Assembly: GCA_021498095.1 (NCBI GenBank)
Contig: JAIZWK010000001.1
Span: 3,907,450 to 3,971,449 of the forward strand
From: Candidatus Harpocratesius repetitus
GTDB taxonomy: Archaea > Asgardarchaeota > Lokiarchaeia > Sigyniarchaeales > Promethearchaeaceae
Reading direction: 5' to 3'
DNA: 64,000 nucleotides
The position numbers and the translations under genes were made by a program. Positions 1 to 9,175 of this stretch are shown in pieces. Below the pieces are notes generated by a model. That model was not told where the DNA came from. It did not search any database and was given only the letters and a program-made list of their open reading frames with translations. Position 1 is the stretch's first letter. Every line of letters starts with the position of its first letter.

Positions 1-472
1 AAGTAAGTTTTTGGCTGGAAAATCCATGGATTCCACAATGAGTTAAAACCGTCGGCATATTTGCAGGAAAACCGAAACAGTCAGGAATCATGTAATCTCG
101 CGAACTTTTCCCAAATTCTTCTTTAAACCATTGATCTCCGTAAAGAATATTCCGAATCATCGATTCTACTGAAGGAATTAAAGCATCTGTTTCATCTAAA
201 CATGTTCCTGCAATGTTCCATCGTTCTTCTTTAATTAATTCTTTTATTTCTTCAAATAGTTCTGGATAATATTCTTTCATCATGGCGTAGCGCAAAGCAC
301 CCGTAAAATTAAAGGTATACATAGGATATTTGCTAAAAAGATATATATTTCTTTCAAGGGTGTTTTTTATATATTTTTTAATGGTTGTGGGATATTCCCA
401 GCGCCACTGTGTGTCTAAATGTGAATAGGGGATAAGAAAAATTTCTTTATGCTTCACATCAAGATTTTTCAT
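1..472 (-). CDS. GH38 alpha-mannosidase, N-terminal part (runs off left edge)
   Basis: Partial ORF, about 157 residues, with its ATG at 470-472 and the rest beyond the left edge. The N-terminus has the metal-binding HxD-type element of glycoside hydrolase family 38 (H18-L-D20 in a YSHLDTQW context). Near residue 131-150 is the family's DCFGFPANMP segment followed by HCGI and SQKL, which in GH38 carries the catalytic nucleophile region. These enzymes remove alpha-mannosyl residues with a zinc ion. No signal peptide precedes the catalytic domain, so it is probably cytosolic and acts in glycan turnover. Family assignment is firm; linkage specificity cannot be read from this fragment. Confidence 0.85.
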   Translation of the reverse strand, partial: MKNLDVKHKEIFLIPYSHLDTQWRWEYPTTIKKYIKNTLERNIYLFSKYPMYTFNFTGALRYAMMKEYYPELFEEIKELIKEERWNIAGTCLDETDALIPSVESMIRNILYGDQWFKEEFGKSSRDYMIPDCFGFPANMPTVLTHCGIHGFSSQKLT

Positions 473-863
473 GGAATAATATATATAATTTTTATCCTAT
501 AATTCTTCTCAAAGGAAAAAAAAGTTATTCTAGTGATTTATTTGTGGCAAAATTCAAAGGAATATAGAGAAAACAGAATCCCAATGAAGCAGTGGTTTAT
601 GAAAATATGTCTTAGATTCCCCTGTACTGATTAAAGTACTGAAGTCCGTACTGAATGGAGATGATGTGTGCCAAATAGAAATTACTTTACAAAAACTAAA
701 ATCATTATATAAAATGAATACAAAACTTTTGCTTTTCGGTTGATGGATATGGGAAAAATAATTGCTTTTATCAATCATCGCAAGAAACTTATTCACATCA
801 TAAATATGATAATTTTTATAATTGAAGATTTAAGAATAATTAAGAACTTAAATTATTATTAAT
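473..863. other. Intergenic stretch without a convincing gene
   Basis: 391 bp between the mannosidase start and the UbiA gene, which is transcribed the other way. An 80-codon minus-strand reading frame (554-796) has no family resemblance and no ribosome binding site. A plus-strand stretch around 610-735 reads open for about 40 codons but has no start and ends in stops, so it may be a decayed gene. I see no RNA gene here. The segment probably holds both divergent promoters. Confidence 0.4.
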
Positions 864-1661
864 ATGATTTCACGAAGAATTGAAATATTACGCTTAGATT
901 ATCTATTTGCGGTTATCGTGCCTACATTGATGGCTATATTTCTTAATAGATTGGATTTGAAGAAATATTGGAATTTGATTGTAGCATTTAGTTTTTTTGG
1001 AATCAGCGGCAATATTATTAATGACATTTTTGATCGCAAAGAAGACACAGATTTAGAAGCTCAAGATCGGACAAAAGGGTATAAAAATAAAGAATTGTGG
1101 GCAATTGCAATAGTAAGTGGAACACTTGGATTAACATTACTCGTCCCAATCATATTTGTGTTTCCTATAATTGGATTGTATTCAGGTTTAGCATTTGGTT
1201 TAGTAATAATTTACTGTGTGAAAAAAAAAATACCCATCTTAAATCAAGTATTGCTTGCTATGAGTCACATAATCATTCCCTATCTTATAATAAAAACTAT
1301 TGCAGATCTCATTCATCCACTACTTTCATTGGGGGAGTTTTTTTTCTTGATTGCACTTTTATTTTTTGCTGTATCAGGACAAACTGTTCATGAAATAATC
1401 GATGGAGACGCAATAAGTCGATTTTCATTGAAAACCCAGCAAAAAGTAGTAATTGTTAGTGCGTTATTTTCAATTATCTTTGGATTTTTCGCAATTATTT
1501 TATTGCAAAATTATATTTTAATTGGTTTAGTATTAATTCCTGTTGGAACGATATATTCTTTCAGACACCCAAAAAAATCAAGAAAATCCATAAAAGATAC
1601 AGGAATTATAATGGGAAATCTGGTCATGGTATTTTTAATTGTATTAATTCTCTACTATTAG
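864..1661 (+). CDS. UbiA-family prenyltransferase
   Basis: A 265-residue, strongly hydrophobic protein with about eight predicted membrane segments. The first aspartate-rich motif of the UbiA family is complete: N53-D54-x-x-D57-x3-D61, which binds Mg-prenyl diphosphate. The second polar motif is HEIIDGDA near residue 176. Length and layout match the archaeal (S)-2,3-di-O-geranylgeranylglyceryl phosphate synthase branch, which attaches the second isoprenoid chain during ether-lipid synthesis, but UbiA also includes quinone, heme and chlorophyll prenyltransferases. The substrate is therefore uncertain. The gene converges with the methyltransferase, overlapping it by 4 bp at the stop codons. Confidence 0.8.
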   Translation: MISRRIEILRLDYLFAVIVPTLMAIFLNRLDLKKYWNLIVAFSFFGISGNIINDIFDRKEDTDLEAQDRTKGYKNKELWAIAIVSGTLGLTLLVPIIFVFPIIGLYSGLAFGLVIIYCVKKKIPILNQVLLAMSHIIIPYLIIKTIADLIHPLLSLGEFFFLIALLFFAVSGQTVHEIIDGDAISRFSLKTQQKVVIVSALFSIIFGFFAIILLQNYILIGLVLIPVGTIYSFRHPKKSRKSIKDTGIIMGNLVMVFLIVLILYY

Positions 1662-2467
1662 TGAATAATTGAATTATCACTTTTTTTGGGCATTTTTTTA
1701 AATAAAAATCCAATATTCATTATTTTCGATAATGGTTGAAATTTTGCATCAAGCATCATCCAAAATTTACCAAAATCCACTATTTTATCCCAAATTTTTC
1801 TAAATGTCGGATTATTAAGGTATCTTTCTCTAAGTGTTAAAATTCCTTCTTCGGTTTCTGAAGGTTTAGCTGCTTGAAAGAATTGAACTTTCATTGCTTG
1901 TCCATAAACACCAAAAATCTTAAGAATTTTAAAAGAATAATCTCGAAATAAATATTGTATATCATTAATCTCATACCTTCGATAATGGCCAATTAAAAGA
2001 TCTTGGTAAGTGTAATATTTCATTCGATGAGGAACAGTTAAAAGTAAAATACCTCCAGGTTTTAATATCCGGTTAATTTCAGACACAGCTAAATGATCTT
2101 CTTTTATATGTTCAATTACATCTAAAGCAGAGATAAAATCAAAAGTATTATTTTGATATGGAAGATCTTGAAGAATTCCAATTGTAGGAAATTGATGAAT
2201 ATTAGTCTTAAATTGTGTGAGAGGGATTCGAGCAATATCAAAATAAAATCTTCTACGGATATGCTTTAAAAAGGGTAGAATTGAATTTCCACTACATCCT
2301 AAATCAAGCGCATTTATAAAATTACGATTGCCTAATTGTTCCTTGATGATATCGAATTTTGCTTTTGTCCCTGGAGAAATAAAATAATCAACAAGTGTTC
2401 GTGCAGAAAAATTAACATGGCTATCATAAAATTCTTTCTTGTTTAGTATCTTGATATCTTTATTCAC
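1658..2467 (-). CDS. Class I SAM-dependent methyltransferase
   Basis: 269 residues. Motif I for S-adenosylmethionine is DLGCSGNS at D55-S62. The post-motif region has LQDLPY followed by FDFISALDVIEHI, and then LKPGGILLLTVPH, the typical Methyltransf_11 order. The C-terminal third has no recognisable motif. The acceptor is unknown; similar proteins methylate small molecules, lipids or glycans. The start at 2467 gives a full Rossmann fold. Confidence 0.8.
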   Translation of the reverse strand: MNKDIKILNKKEFYDSHVNFSARTLVDYFISPGTKAKFDIIKEQLGNRNFINALDLGCSGNSILPFLKHIRRRFYFDIARIPLTQFKTNIHQFPTIGILQDLPYQNNTFDFISALDVIEHIKEDHLAVSEINRILKPGGILLLTVPHRMKYYTYQDLLIGHYRRYEINDIQYLFRDYSFKILKIFGVYGQAMKVQFFQAAKPSETEEGILTLRERYLNNPTFRKIWDKIVDFGKFWMMLDAKFQPLSKIMNIGFLFKKMPKKSDNSIIH

Positions 2468-2594
2468 AAAGAATAGTTAATTATTTTTCATAAAATTAAT
2501 TTTGGAAAATATTGATCAAAAATCAAAAAAAAAAGCTTAAAATATTTTAAGAAGAAATACTATCTTATAGTAAATACCAAAATTGGAGATTCCC

Positions 2595-3209
2595 ATGTCT
2601 GAATTCACTACATCGTTAAAAAATTTCGGTAAAGCTGTTGGGATATATATCCTTTTAAATTTTGTTTTTATTATCCTTTTTCCATTGTTTAATGGCATCC
2701 CGATAGGATATTATATAACTGGAATGATTGGTAAGGATATTACCGGATTTGTTGTGGCCTTATTAATTCCTGGAGGAGGACTTCATTCAGGATATGTTTT
2801 TTCATCAACGAGTTATTATCTTGGGGATTTAATTAATTATTGGGGTACTCGTGAAAATTCAATTATGGGAAATATTCTTGGATTTTTATGGGTTTGGTTA
2901 CCTGGTTTATTAAGTGCAATATTCATGGGTAAGATATTTTGTCAAGAACGCCCATCTAAAAGTTTTTGGAACGAATTCTGGGCAATTTTTGTTTTAACAA
3001 TTCTTCCATTAATAATTGTGTTTGCTATTGAAATTAATGGAATCTATGAATTGACTCAAAATATCATACCCTTATGGTTACGAACCCATACAGAAGCTGG
3101 AATTTCCATTAATTGGATACCAACAATGTATTTAAACGTAATTCTGATTGGACTTTTTAATGGTTTGTTTTTTGGTGGTCTTGCATCCATCAGTTCAACT
3201 GAATTATAA
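2595..3209 (+). CDS. Polytopic membrane protein of unknown function
   Basis: 204 residues with about five predicted membrane segments. I do not recognise a family. Between segments is a glycine-rich loop (IPGGGLHSGYVFSSTSYYLG). I chose the ATG at 2595, four codons inside the longest frame, because GGAG lies at 2585-2588 with 6-nt spacing. The next feature downstream is a decayed transposase, so this gene marks the edge of the accessory region. Confidence 0.6.
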   Translation: MSEFTTSLKNFGKAVGIYILLNFVFIILFPLFNGIPIGYYITGMIGKDITGFVVALLIPGGGLHSGYVFSSTSYYLGDLINYWGTRENSIMGNILGFLWVWLPGLLSAIFMGKIFCQERPSKSFWNEFWAIFVLTILPLIIVFAIEINGIYELTQNIIPLWLRTHTEAGISINWIPTMYLNVILIGLFNGLFFGGLASISSTEL

Positions 3210-3233
3210 TAAATATTTTATTTTTGTTTTTTT

Positions 3234-3689
3234 TCATAATTTGACAACATAATCTTCCGTCAATTTTTTTCCATTTTTGTTAATTGTAAACCATACATCA
3301 TTGACCAACACAATCTGGCTATTTTTAATTATGAAGGATCAATTCACTGACACTTCGGTTTGAATTTTTTTCCCCCATTTTTCGTTTAATTGAAATAATC
3401 GTTGAATCTTCGAATTATTCCACTCATAAAAGAGAATTTTTGGGCTAAATCGCAGTGGAACAATGGTTTTTCCTAAGATTTCGTGTTAATTTTTGATCAT
3501 AATATATGCATGAAGTCGCTGTTTTAAACCCTCAGGTGTTTTAGGACCAGTTTAATGCACACGAGTCTTAATCCCACTATTAATATTCTCCACCAGATTA
3601 TTTAATAAAACTTTTGCCATAAACAGTCTTATATTTCCTTTATAGCAACTGTAACTGCGGAGAACACATTTTTTACCAGTTTGAGAGTT
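3234..3689 (-). pseudogene. Decayed DDE-type transposase C-terminus
   Basis: Reading the minus strand from 3689 down to a TGA at 3234 gives one continuous frame of about 150 codons broken only by in-frame stops. It includes NNLVENINSGIKTRV, then TGPKTPEGLKQRLHAYI and HEILGKTI. This resembles the end of rve-type DDE transposases: the third catalytic Glu (N-x-VE), a basic K-x-R segment, then the H-x-x-L-GKT tail. No start or N-terminal part remains. The frame stops at the left boundary of the adjacent IS copy (3694), which suggests that IS inserted here. No continuation is visible beyond 5311. The exact IS family is not assigned. Confidence 0.55.
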
Positions 3690-3693
3690 TTAT

Positions 3694-5311
3694 AAAACAG
3701 TTCTCAACGATTCGACAAAAATAAATATTTGATATAGCATGATTATCTAGTGTTTGCATCAACGAGAATAAATTAAATGGATACTTGAGTTATTGTATGA
3801 GCATAAAAACTCAAGCCGTGCATCGAATTTCACGATTCGGTACACATTATCCATATTTTAATAAGATTTCGTTCTTCAAAAATCTTGCGAAATCGATTCG
3901 ACATACTTTAAACCTTTCAAATCAACGTATTGAGCGTAAATGGAGTTTAGATGAAATTTTGACGGTTCTCTGCTATTGTTGGATTCGTGGTGTCTCAATT
4001 CATCATGCCTCCGAAAAATTGGAACGGTAAGCATCTAAATTTTTGAACTTTCAACCAAAAATATTTCATGATAGACGAAAATCACGCGCTTTTCCGCACC
4101 AAACAACAATTAATGATTGGTTACGTACCCAATCATCTGAAAAAATCGAGGAAATCTATCGAATTGTGTTTGAAAAAATGATTCAGCGTGTATTTTTAAA
4201 AAATCCTGATTGAACTAGTTATGTTTTAGAATTTGACCTTACATACTTAGAATATTGAGGAAAACGGAGGGATGCGCTGATCAAAAAAAGTCGAATGGTT
4301 AAAGGTATCAGACGAATTCGCCATTATCATGGTGCGCTCATTCATGAAAATTCTACTTCATTATTTATTGGTTGCCATCATGTTGCCAATCGAGAGTCGA
4401 AAATCCCTTTTATGCTAAAAATTGTGGATTGGCTCCAATATTTAGGTCTAAAAATAAAGATTTGTGTCATAGATCGCGAATATTATCGACACGATATTTT
4501 GAGATCATTTAAAGATCGTGATGTTTCTGTTGTCACTCCTGCTAAAAATTATAAACAGCTGAAACTGGCCAAAGAACAGTATTTAAAAGGTGAAAAGGGC
4601 CGAATTCAGACATATTTCATAAGACCTAAATCAACTAATAATCGAAATAAGAAATTGATGCGCAATTGGGTACATTTATATCCAAAAGGTAATCAATCTT
4701 TAGGTGAAATAAAAACCGCTTATCGACAAGGATGTCTAAGTTTAGCAGAGGCATCCGAGCAAATTTATGGTTTAATTACCACTATTGCGCCACAATATCG
4801 CTCGAAATCGTTCGTGTATTTGATCAAGCGTTATTACAAAATGAGATGGCAGATCGAAACCGCTTTTCGCGATGTGGAGGTGCATAAAGGAATTTGGCGG
4901 TCAAACAACGATGCAACTCGACTCTTTGCTGAAATGGGGAAATATCTGCTCTTTAATATGTGGCAATTCGAACGAGATCAAATTCGCCCAGAGAGACGTT
5001 TGACCTTTCAAGAGTTTCGAGATTGGCTTGTAGATGAAATTTCTTAGACAATTAACCTCTAAATCTTCAAATTTCGACTGAAACAAAAAAGGAAGGAAAG
5101 AAAATGTAAAAAACATTATTTCATTGGGAACTGATAAAAAATATCAATTTTTGCATATCCCTGCTTTTCATTGTCATAAGCATTAAAAAAGTGTACGTTT
5201 TGCTCTAAAACTTCAATGAAATTGTCAATAAGATTTTTTTGAAAGATAATTTTAAAATAATTTAAAAAATAAGACTTCTCTTAATTGATCCTTTATTCTT
5301 AAAAATAGTCC
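3694..5311 (+). mobile_element. Insertion sequence copy 1 (full length, transposase inactivated)
   Basis: The ends were set by comparison with the second copy at 10215-10721: homology begins at AAAACAGTTCTCAACG and ends at the AAAAATAGTCC shared by both. The element is about 1.6 kb with one transposase reading frame. I see no terminal inverted repeats and no clear target-site duplication, so the true ends may differ by a few bases. The left end abuts a decayed transposase of another type, so this is an IS in an older IS remnant. Confidence 0.75.
3785..5047 (+). pseudogene. IS4-like DDE transposase with three in-frame stops
   Basis: One unbroken frame of about 420 codons with no indels but three stops: TAA at 4028, TGA at 4211 and TGA at 4256. 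The second IS copy has TGG (Trp) at the first position. The DDE residues can be placed: Asp in EFDLTY just before the third stop, Asp in CVIDREYY and Glu in MRWQIETAFRD. The spacing and the YKMRWQIET signature suit the broad IS4/ISH3-like DDE group. The piece 4295-5047 could still be translated alone (250 residues, two of three catalytic acids) but would lack the DNA-binding part. Dead or suppressed transposase. Confidence 0.8.
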
Positions 5312-5331
5312 ACGATCTTTAAATAAAGATT

Positions 5332-6015
5332 TCATTTATTTTTTTCTAAATTGATTTCTTCGAAAACGAGCTTTTCAAAATTTTCAATTTTCCTCATTTT
5401 TTTGTTCCACCTTAGGAAATGATGCCACTCAAAAAACATGTAAATTAATAATCCAAACTCTGAAATACTGTTAAATACATGAAATAACAGATTTGGAGGC
5501 AGAGGTCCAGGAGGAATTAAGTGAAGATAGGTCAAAATAAACCTAATAGACCATTGTAGATAAAACACAAATGTAATATTGATAACTAAAAACAAAAATC
5601 TAACAATATTCATGTATTTAATTAAATCATATAAAATTTTGATTAAAGAGGGAATTTCACGGGGTTCTTCATTGTCCTTCATTTGATTTTGATTGTCCAA
5701 CCCATTAAAATAATTTTGAACGTTTTTAGATTTCTTCCTTAATAGCATCAAAAAGATGAATTTCATGAGGGCGAATAATGAGATCATCAAAAACACAATA
5801 AATGGTGTAATGATATCAAATACCGGTAAAGGAGGATGTTGGGGAGGAGGGGAGCGTTTCAAAATTTTAATTATATATACCATATTTACTATTTGCACGA
5901 TAATGGAATAAATTGGAAATAAAATGCTTATAAAGAGGTATCTTTCTTGATTATGCAGATATTTTAAACTGTTCTGCTGAATATCATTTTCGATTTCATT
6001 TTTTTTAGGAATCAT
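5332..6015 (-). CDS. Four-pass membrane protein with two proline-rich loops
   Basis: 227 residues, no family recognised. Four predicted membrane segments form two hairpins; each hairpin has a short proline-rich connecting loop (SPPPQHPPLP in the first, IPPGPLPP in the second), so the protein looks like an internal two-fold repeat. A charged 40-residue linker rich in N, Q, D and E separates the halves, and the C-terminus is basic then acidic. It lies between the two IS copies and just downstream of a winged-helix regulator on the same strand (gap about 60 bp), so the two may be co-transcribed. Confidence 0.6.
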   Translation of the reverse strand: MIPKKNEIENDIQQNSLKYLHNQERYLFISILFPIYSIIVQIVNMVYIIKILKRSPPPQHPPLPVFDIITPFIVFLMISLFALMKFIFLMLLRKKSKNVQNYFNGLDNQNQMKDNEEPREIPSLIKILYDLIKYMNIVRFLFLVINITFVFYLQWSIRFILTYLHLIPPGPLPPNLLFHVFNSISEFGLLIYMFFEWHHFLRWNKKMRKIENFEKLVFEEINLEKNK

Positions 6016-6076
6016 ATATCGTTTCTCTCCTTTAACCAGTACATTTACTCTTTATAGCCTTAGAAATCTCCGAAAT

Positions 6077-6376
6077 TTATTCTAATTCCGCATTAATTTG
6101 CATAAACCATCTATAGCGTTCTTTTCCTTTTTCTGTTAAGTTATAGATGATAATTTCCCTTTCACCCCATGGTTCTTTGCTGGATATAATATATCCTGCT
6201 TGTTCCATTTTGGTTAAGTATTTTTCTGCCGTGCTAGCTTTCAATTTGCACCTCTTCAAGAGATGAGATTTCACAATCCCTTTTTTAGTCAAATAATGGC
6301 CTTGTTCTGCGCGAAATATCGCTTCTAATATAGATAATATGATCATATTCGATGAGCGATATTTGGAGGTCACCAT
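6077..6376 (-). CDS. Winged-helix transcriptional regulator
   Basis: 99 residues. The order is typical of small archaeal winged-helix regulators: an N-terminal helix (SNMIILSILEAIFRA), a helix-turn-helix with a KCKL/KASTAEKYLTKMEQAGYI recognition part, and a beta-wing ending in YNLTEKGKERY. It resembles the HTH_45 group. It is divergent from the CotH-like gene, and the region between them contains the palindrome AGAACAATGTTCT at 6411-6423, so it may regulate itself and the CotH gene. The ligand is unknown. Confidence 0.75.
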   Translation of the reverse strand: MVTSKYRSSNMIILSILEAIFRAEQGHYLTKKGIVKSHLLKRCKLKASTAEKYLTKMEQAGYIISSKEPWGEREIIIYNLTEKGKERYRWFMQINAELE

Positions 6377-6410
6377 GGTAATAATATCCCTTCTCTTAAA
6401 GAAATCTTTC

Positions 6411-6423
6411 AGAACAATGTTCT
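6411..6423. promoter_or_regulatory. Candidate operator palindrome
   Basis: AGAAC-AAT-GTTCT is a perfect 5-bp inverted repeat, with another GTTCT half-site at 6440-6444. It lies between the divergent winged-helix gene (start 6376) and the CotH-like gene (start 6544). A TATA-like ATTTATATCT follows at 6451-6460, on the CotH side. Position and symmetry suit binding of a dimeric regulator. This is inferred from sequence only. Confidence 0.4.
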
Positions 6424-6543
6424 ATTAGGTAATACCAAAGTTCTGAAACCATTTATATCTTTTTTTCCGCTTTTCACTATTAGACAATTATTTCCTATCA
6501 CTGCGATTAAATTATCGAGAAAATTAGAAAATATTCAGAGTAG

Positions 6544-9161
6544 ATGACTAATGGTTTCAAGAGCAATTTTAAAAAATGGAAAAAAGGGAGATTTGCAGCA
6601 TATTTATCCATATTTATGATTTTAATGTTTTTTCTGCAATTTTTAAATAGTATTCAATATTTGGGAATCAATTCTGAGTCTAACAATTCCCTTTGGAACA
6701 GTAATATCCTCAATGAGAATATGAAAACTCCTGAATCAAGTGCTACACAAACTGTTTTCGAAAATCTCACCACCCTAACCAGTTTGTACGAAACAAGTGA
6801 TGAATTTTTCGCCTCAGAACAGATTCATGAAATATACTTGGAATTTGAGGACGAAGATTGGTACGATACTCTATACCAATCCCATCAAAATGATGCGGAG
6901 GGTCCATATTTTCCCGTTACATTCAAATATCAAGACTTTGAATCAGAAATAGGAATTAATATGAAAGGTCATTCCAGTTTTCAACAAAGTGGGACAAAAA
7001 ATCTTTTAGATTAGATTTTAATGAATATAATCAAAGTTGCAACTTCTACGGTCTTCAAAAATTAAATCTAAATAATGGCTTCTCAGATCCCACAATGTTG
7101 AGAGAAAAATTATTTTGGGATGTAGTAAATGAGTATGTTTCCTCCGTCCGTTGCAGTTTTGCCAAAGTTTTCATTAATGGTGAATACTATGGATTTTACA
7201 CTGTGGTGGAGCAAATTGATGATGTGTTTTTCGAAAGTCGCTTCGGATCCCATGAAGATGGAAATCTTTACCGCGCTGAGACTGCAGGAACTTTAGAATA
7301 TCTCGGAGATTCCCAAGATCAGTATTCGAGTAAATATGAATTAAAAAATAACGAAGAACTCAACGATTATTCCGACCTATATCTTTAACAAAGGCTTTAA
7401 ACCAAGATATCACCAAAGACTATAAAGAAAATCTTGAAGAAATATTGGATGTAAACTCCACCCTCTATTCATTGGCACTTTTAAACATCTTCAGCAGTTT
7501 GGATTCCTATATCGGTTCAGCCCATAATTATTATCTCTATCATCGTCAAGATACGGGTCAATTTCTTTTTCTTCTATGGGATGCAAATATGGCTTTCGGA
7601 ACTTTTACGTATGGTTTGGATGAAAACGAAACACCATTAAATTTAGACCCATTTTGGACCCCTACCTCGACATCTAACGATTTCCCGATAGGTGCTGGAA
7701 ACGAGACAGATTTTATACAAAATGAAGATGTAATAGAAAATGCAGGGGAAAATCAACCCCCCATGCCACCGATAAATCCCCCGGATAATCCATTTGGTCA
7801 ACTTTCCAATGCCCGGCCATTGATTGAGAAGTTGCTTTCAATTCCTGAAAATAATAGAACTTATCTGACTTTCATGGCAGAAATACTCACAAACCACTTT
7901 TCATGGGATATTATGGAATCTTCTGTCGAGAAGTATTGGGATTTAATCAAAACAGATTTAAAGGCAGATCCCAATGCTTTGTTTACCATTGAGGAATCAG
8001 ATTCGAACTTGATTCAAGACCTTTCCAGCCAAAGAATGCTGATACGGTTTGAAGAATTATGTTACCACACGTAAAGCATACTTAAGGAATTGGCTTCAAG
8101 ATTATGCTAATCCGAACGAGGTGGTTATTAATGAAATAGGAATTAGCAAGATCGAGGAAAATTACAATGATTCAGATGGAGAAATTTGGGTAGAACTCTA
8201 TAATAACAGCCCTGGTATAATAAATATCGGTTCTTTTTTCCTAACTGATGATTTAAAAGAGCCTTTAAAATGGTGTGTGGGAAATTGTTCAGGAAATAAT
8301 CTTGAACTTAAACCAGGAGCCCCACTTGCATTCCAATTACCCTTAAAACTTTCTGAAATTGAATCAGAAAAATCGATGTTATACCTATTTTTTCAAAATG
8401 TAAATGAAAACGAGGTGAAAAAAGATCAAATAAATATTTCGCAACTTAAATTAAACAACTCACTTGGACGTTATCCAGATGCTGCAAGTCAGTGGTATGT
8501 GTTTACAGATCATCCTTCTCCAAATAGTTCCAATCAGATGAATGATCCAAAAATAAACTATCCCACCACTTTGGTAATTAATGAAGTTTTAGCCGAAAAC
8601 AGTCAAACAATAGAAGATCCTTATTCAAGTGGATTAACTGCTGGTTGGATTGAAATATATAACCATGGAAATTCAATTGTGGAATTAGATGGGCTTTATC
8701 TAACAAATAATTTAGAAGATCCAACCTTGTGGCGCTTTCCTGACAATTTATCTTTATTGGCTGGAGAATATCTAATTATCTGGGCCAGTGGTCTAAATTC
8801 AGCTGAGAACCTCCAAACAAACTTTAAACTCAGCGGAAATGGAGAAGCACTGGCGTTGTTAGCATCTGATGGAAGAACCCTAATTGATAATGTATTTTTT
8901 GCAGATTCAATTACGGATTATTCCCAAGGCCGAATTCCTGATGGATCCGAGATTTGGATGTATTATCTTCCCATACCTACGCCTGGTTTTGAAAATATAG
9001 TAATTGTTGATGAAGGCAAAGATTCCAGCACGGATTCATTATTTGCCGGGATACTTTTCAGTACTTGCAGTTTAATTGGTCTTATTTTCATTTTCCAAAA
9101 AAGACACCGCCAGAAACAAAAAAAACTAGCGATTTTGGCCTTTCAATCAAAAAAACATTGA
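6544..9161 (+). pseudogene. CotH-kinase/lamin-tail surface protein, broken by three frameshifts
   Basis: Four consecutive open segments (6544-7014, about 7018-7388, about 7390-8074, 8049-9161) translate into one protein in order. It has an N-terminal membrane anchor (SIFMILMFFLQFL), a CotH-type domain (IYLEFEDEDWY, MKGHSSFQ, then KLNLNNG, EYYGFYTVVEQID, LLWDANMAFG), and two lamin-tail beta domains (VVINEIGIS with WVELYNNS; LVINEVLAEN with WIEIYNHG). A C-terminal membrane helix precedes a basic tail. The frame changes are at a run of six A (near 6996), at TCTTTAAC (near 7390) and at GAATTATG (near 8057); each needs one base added or removed. CotH proteins are atypical kinases in spore coats and envelopes. 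The domains are intact, so sequencing error or very recent decay are both possible. Confidence 0.75.
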
Positions 9162-9175
9162 AAACAGGTGATTCA

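Noticed and set aside
554..796. 80-residue minus-strand frame
   Set aside because: No family likeness, no ribosome binding site, and composition like AT-rich noise.
9065..9175. N-terminal extension of the VTC protein
   Set aside because: This part overlaps the CotH C-terminus in another phase; ATG 9176 with AGGTG is the better start.
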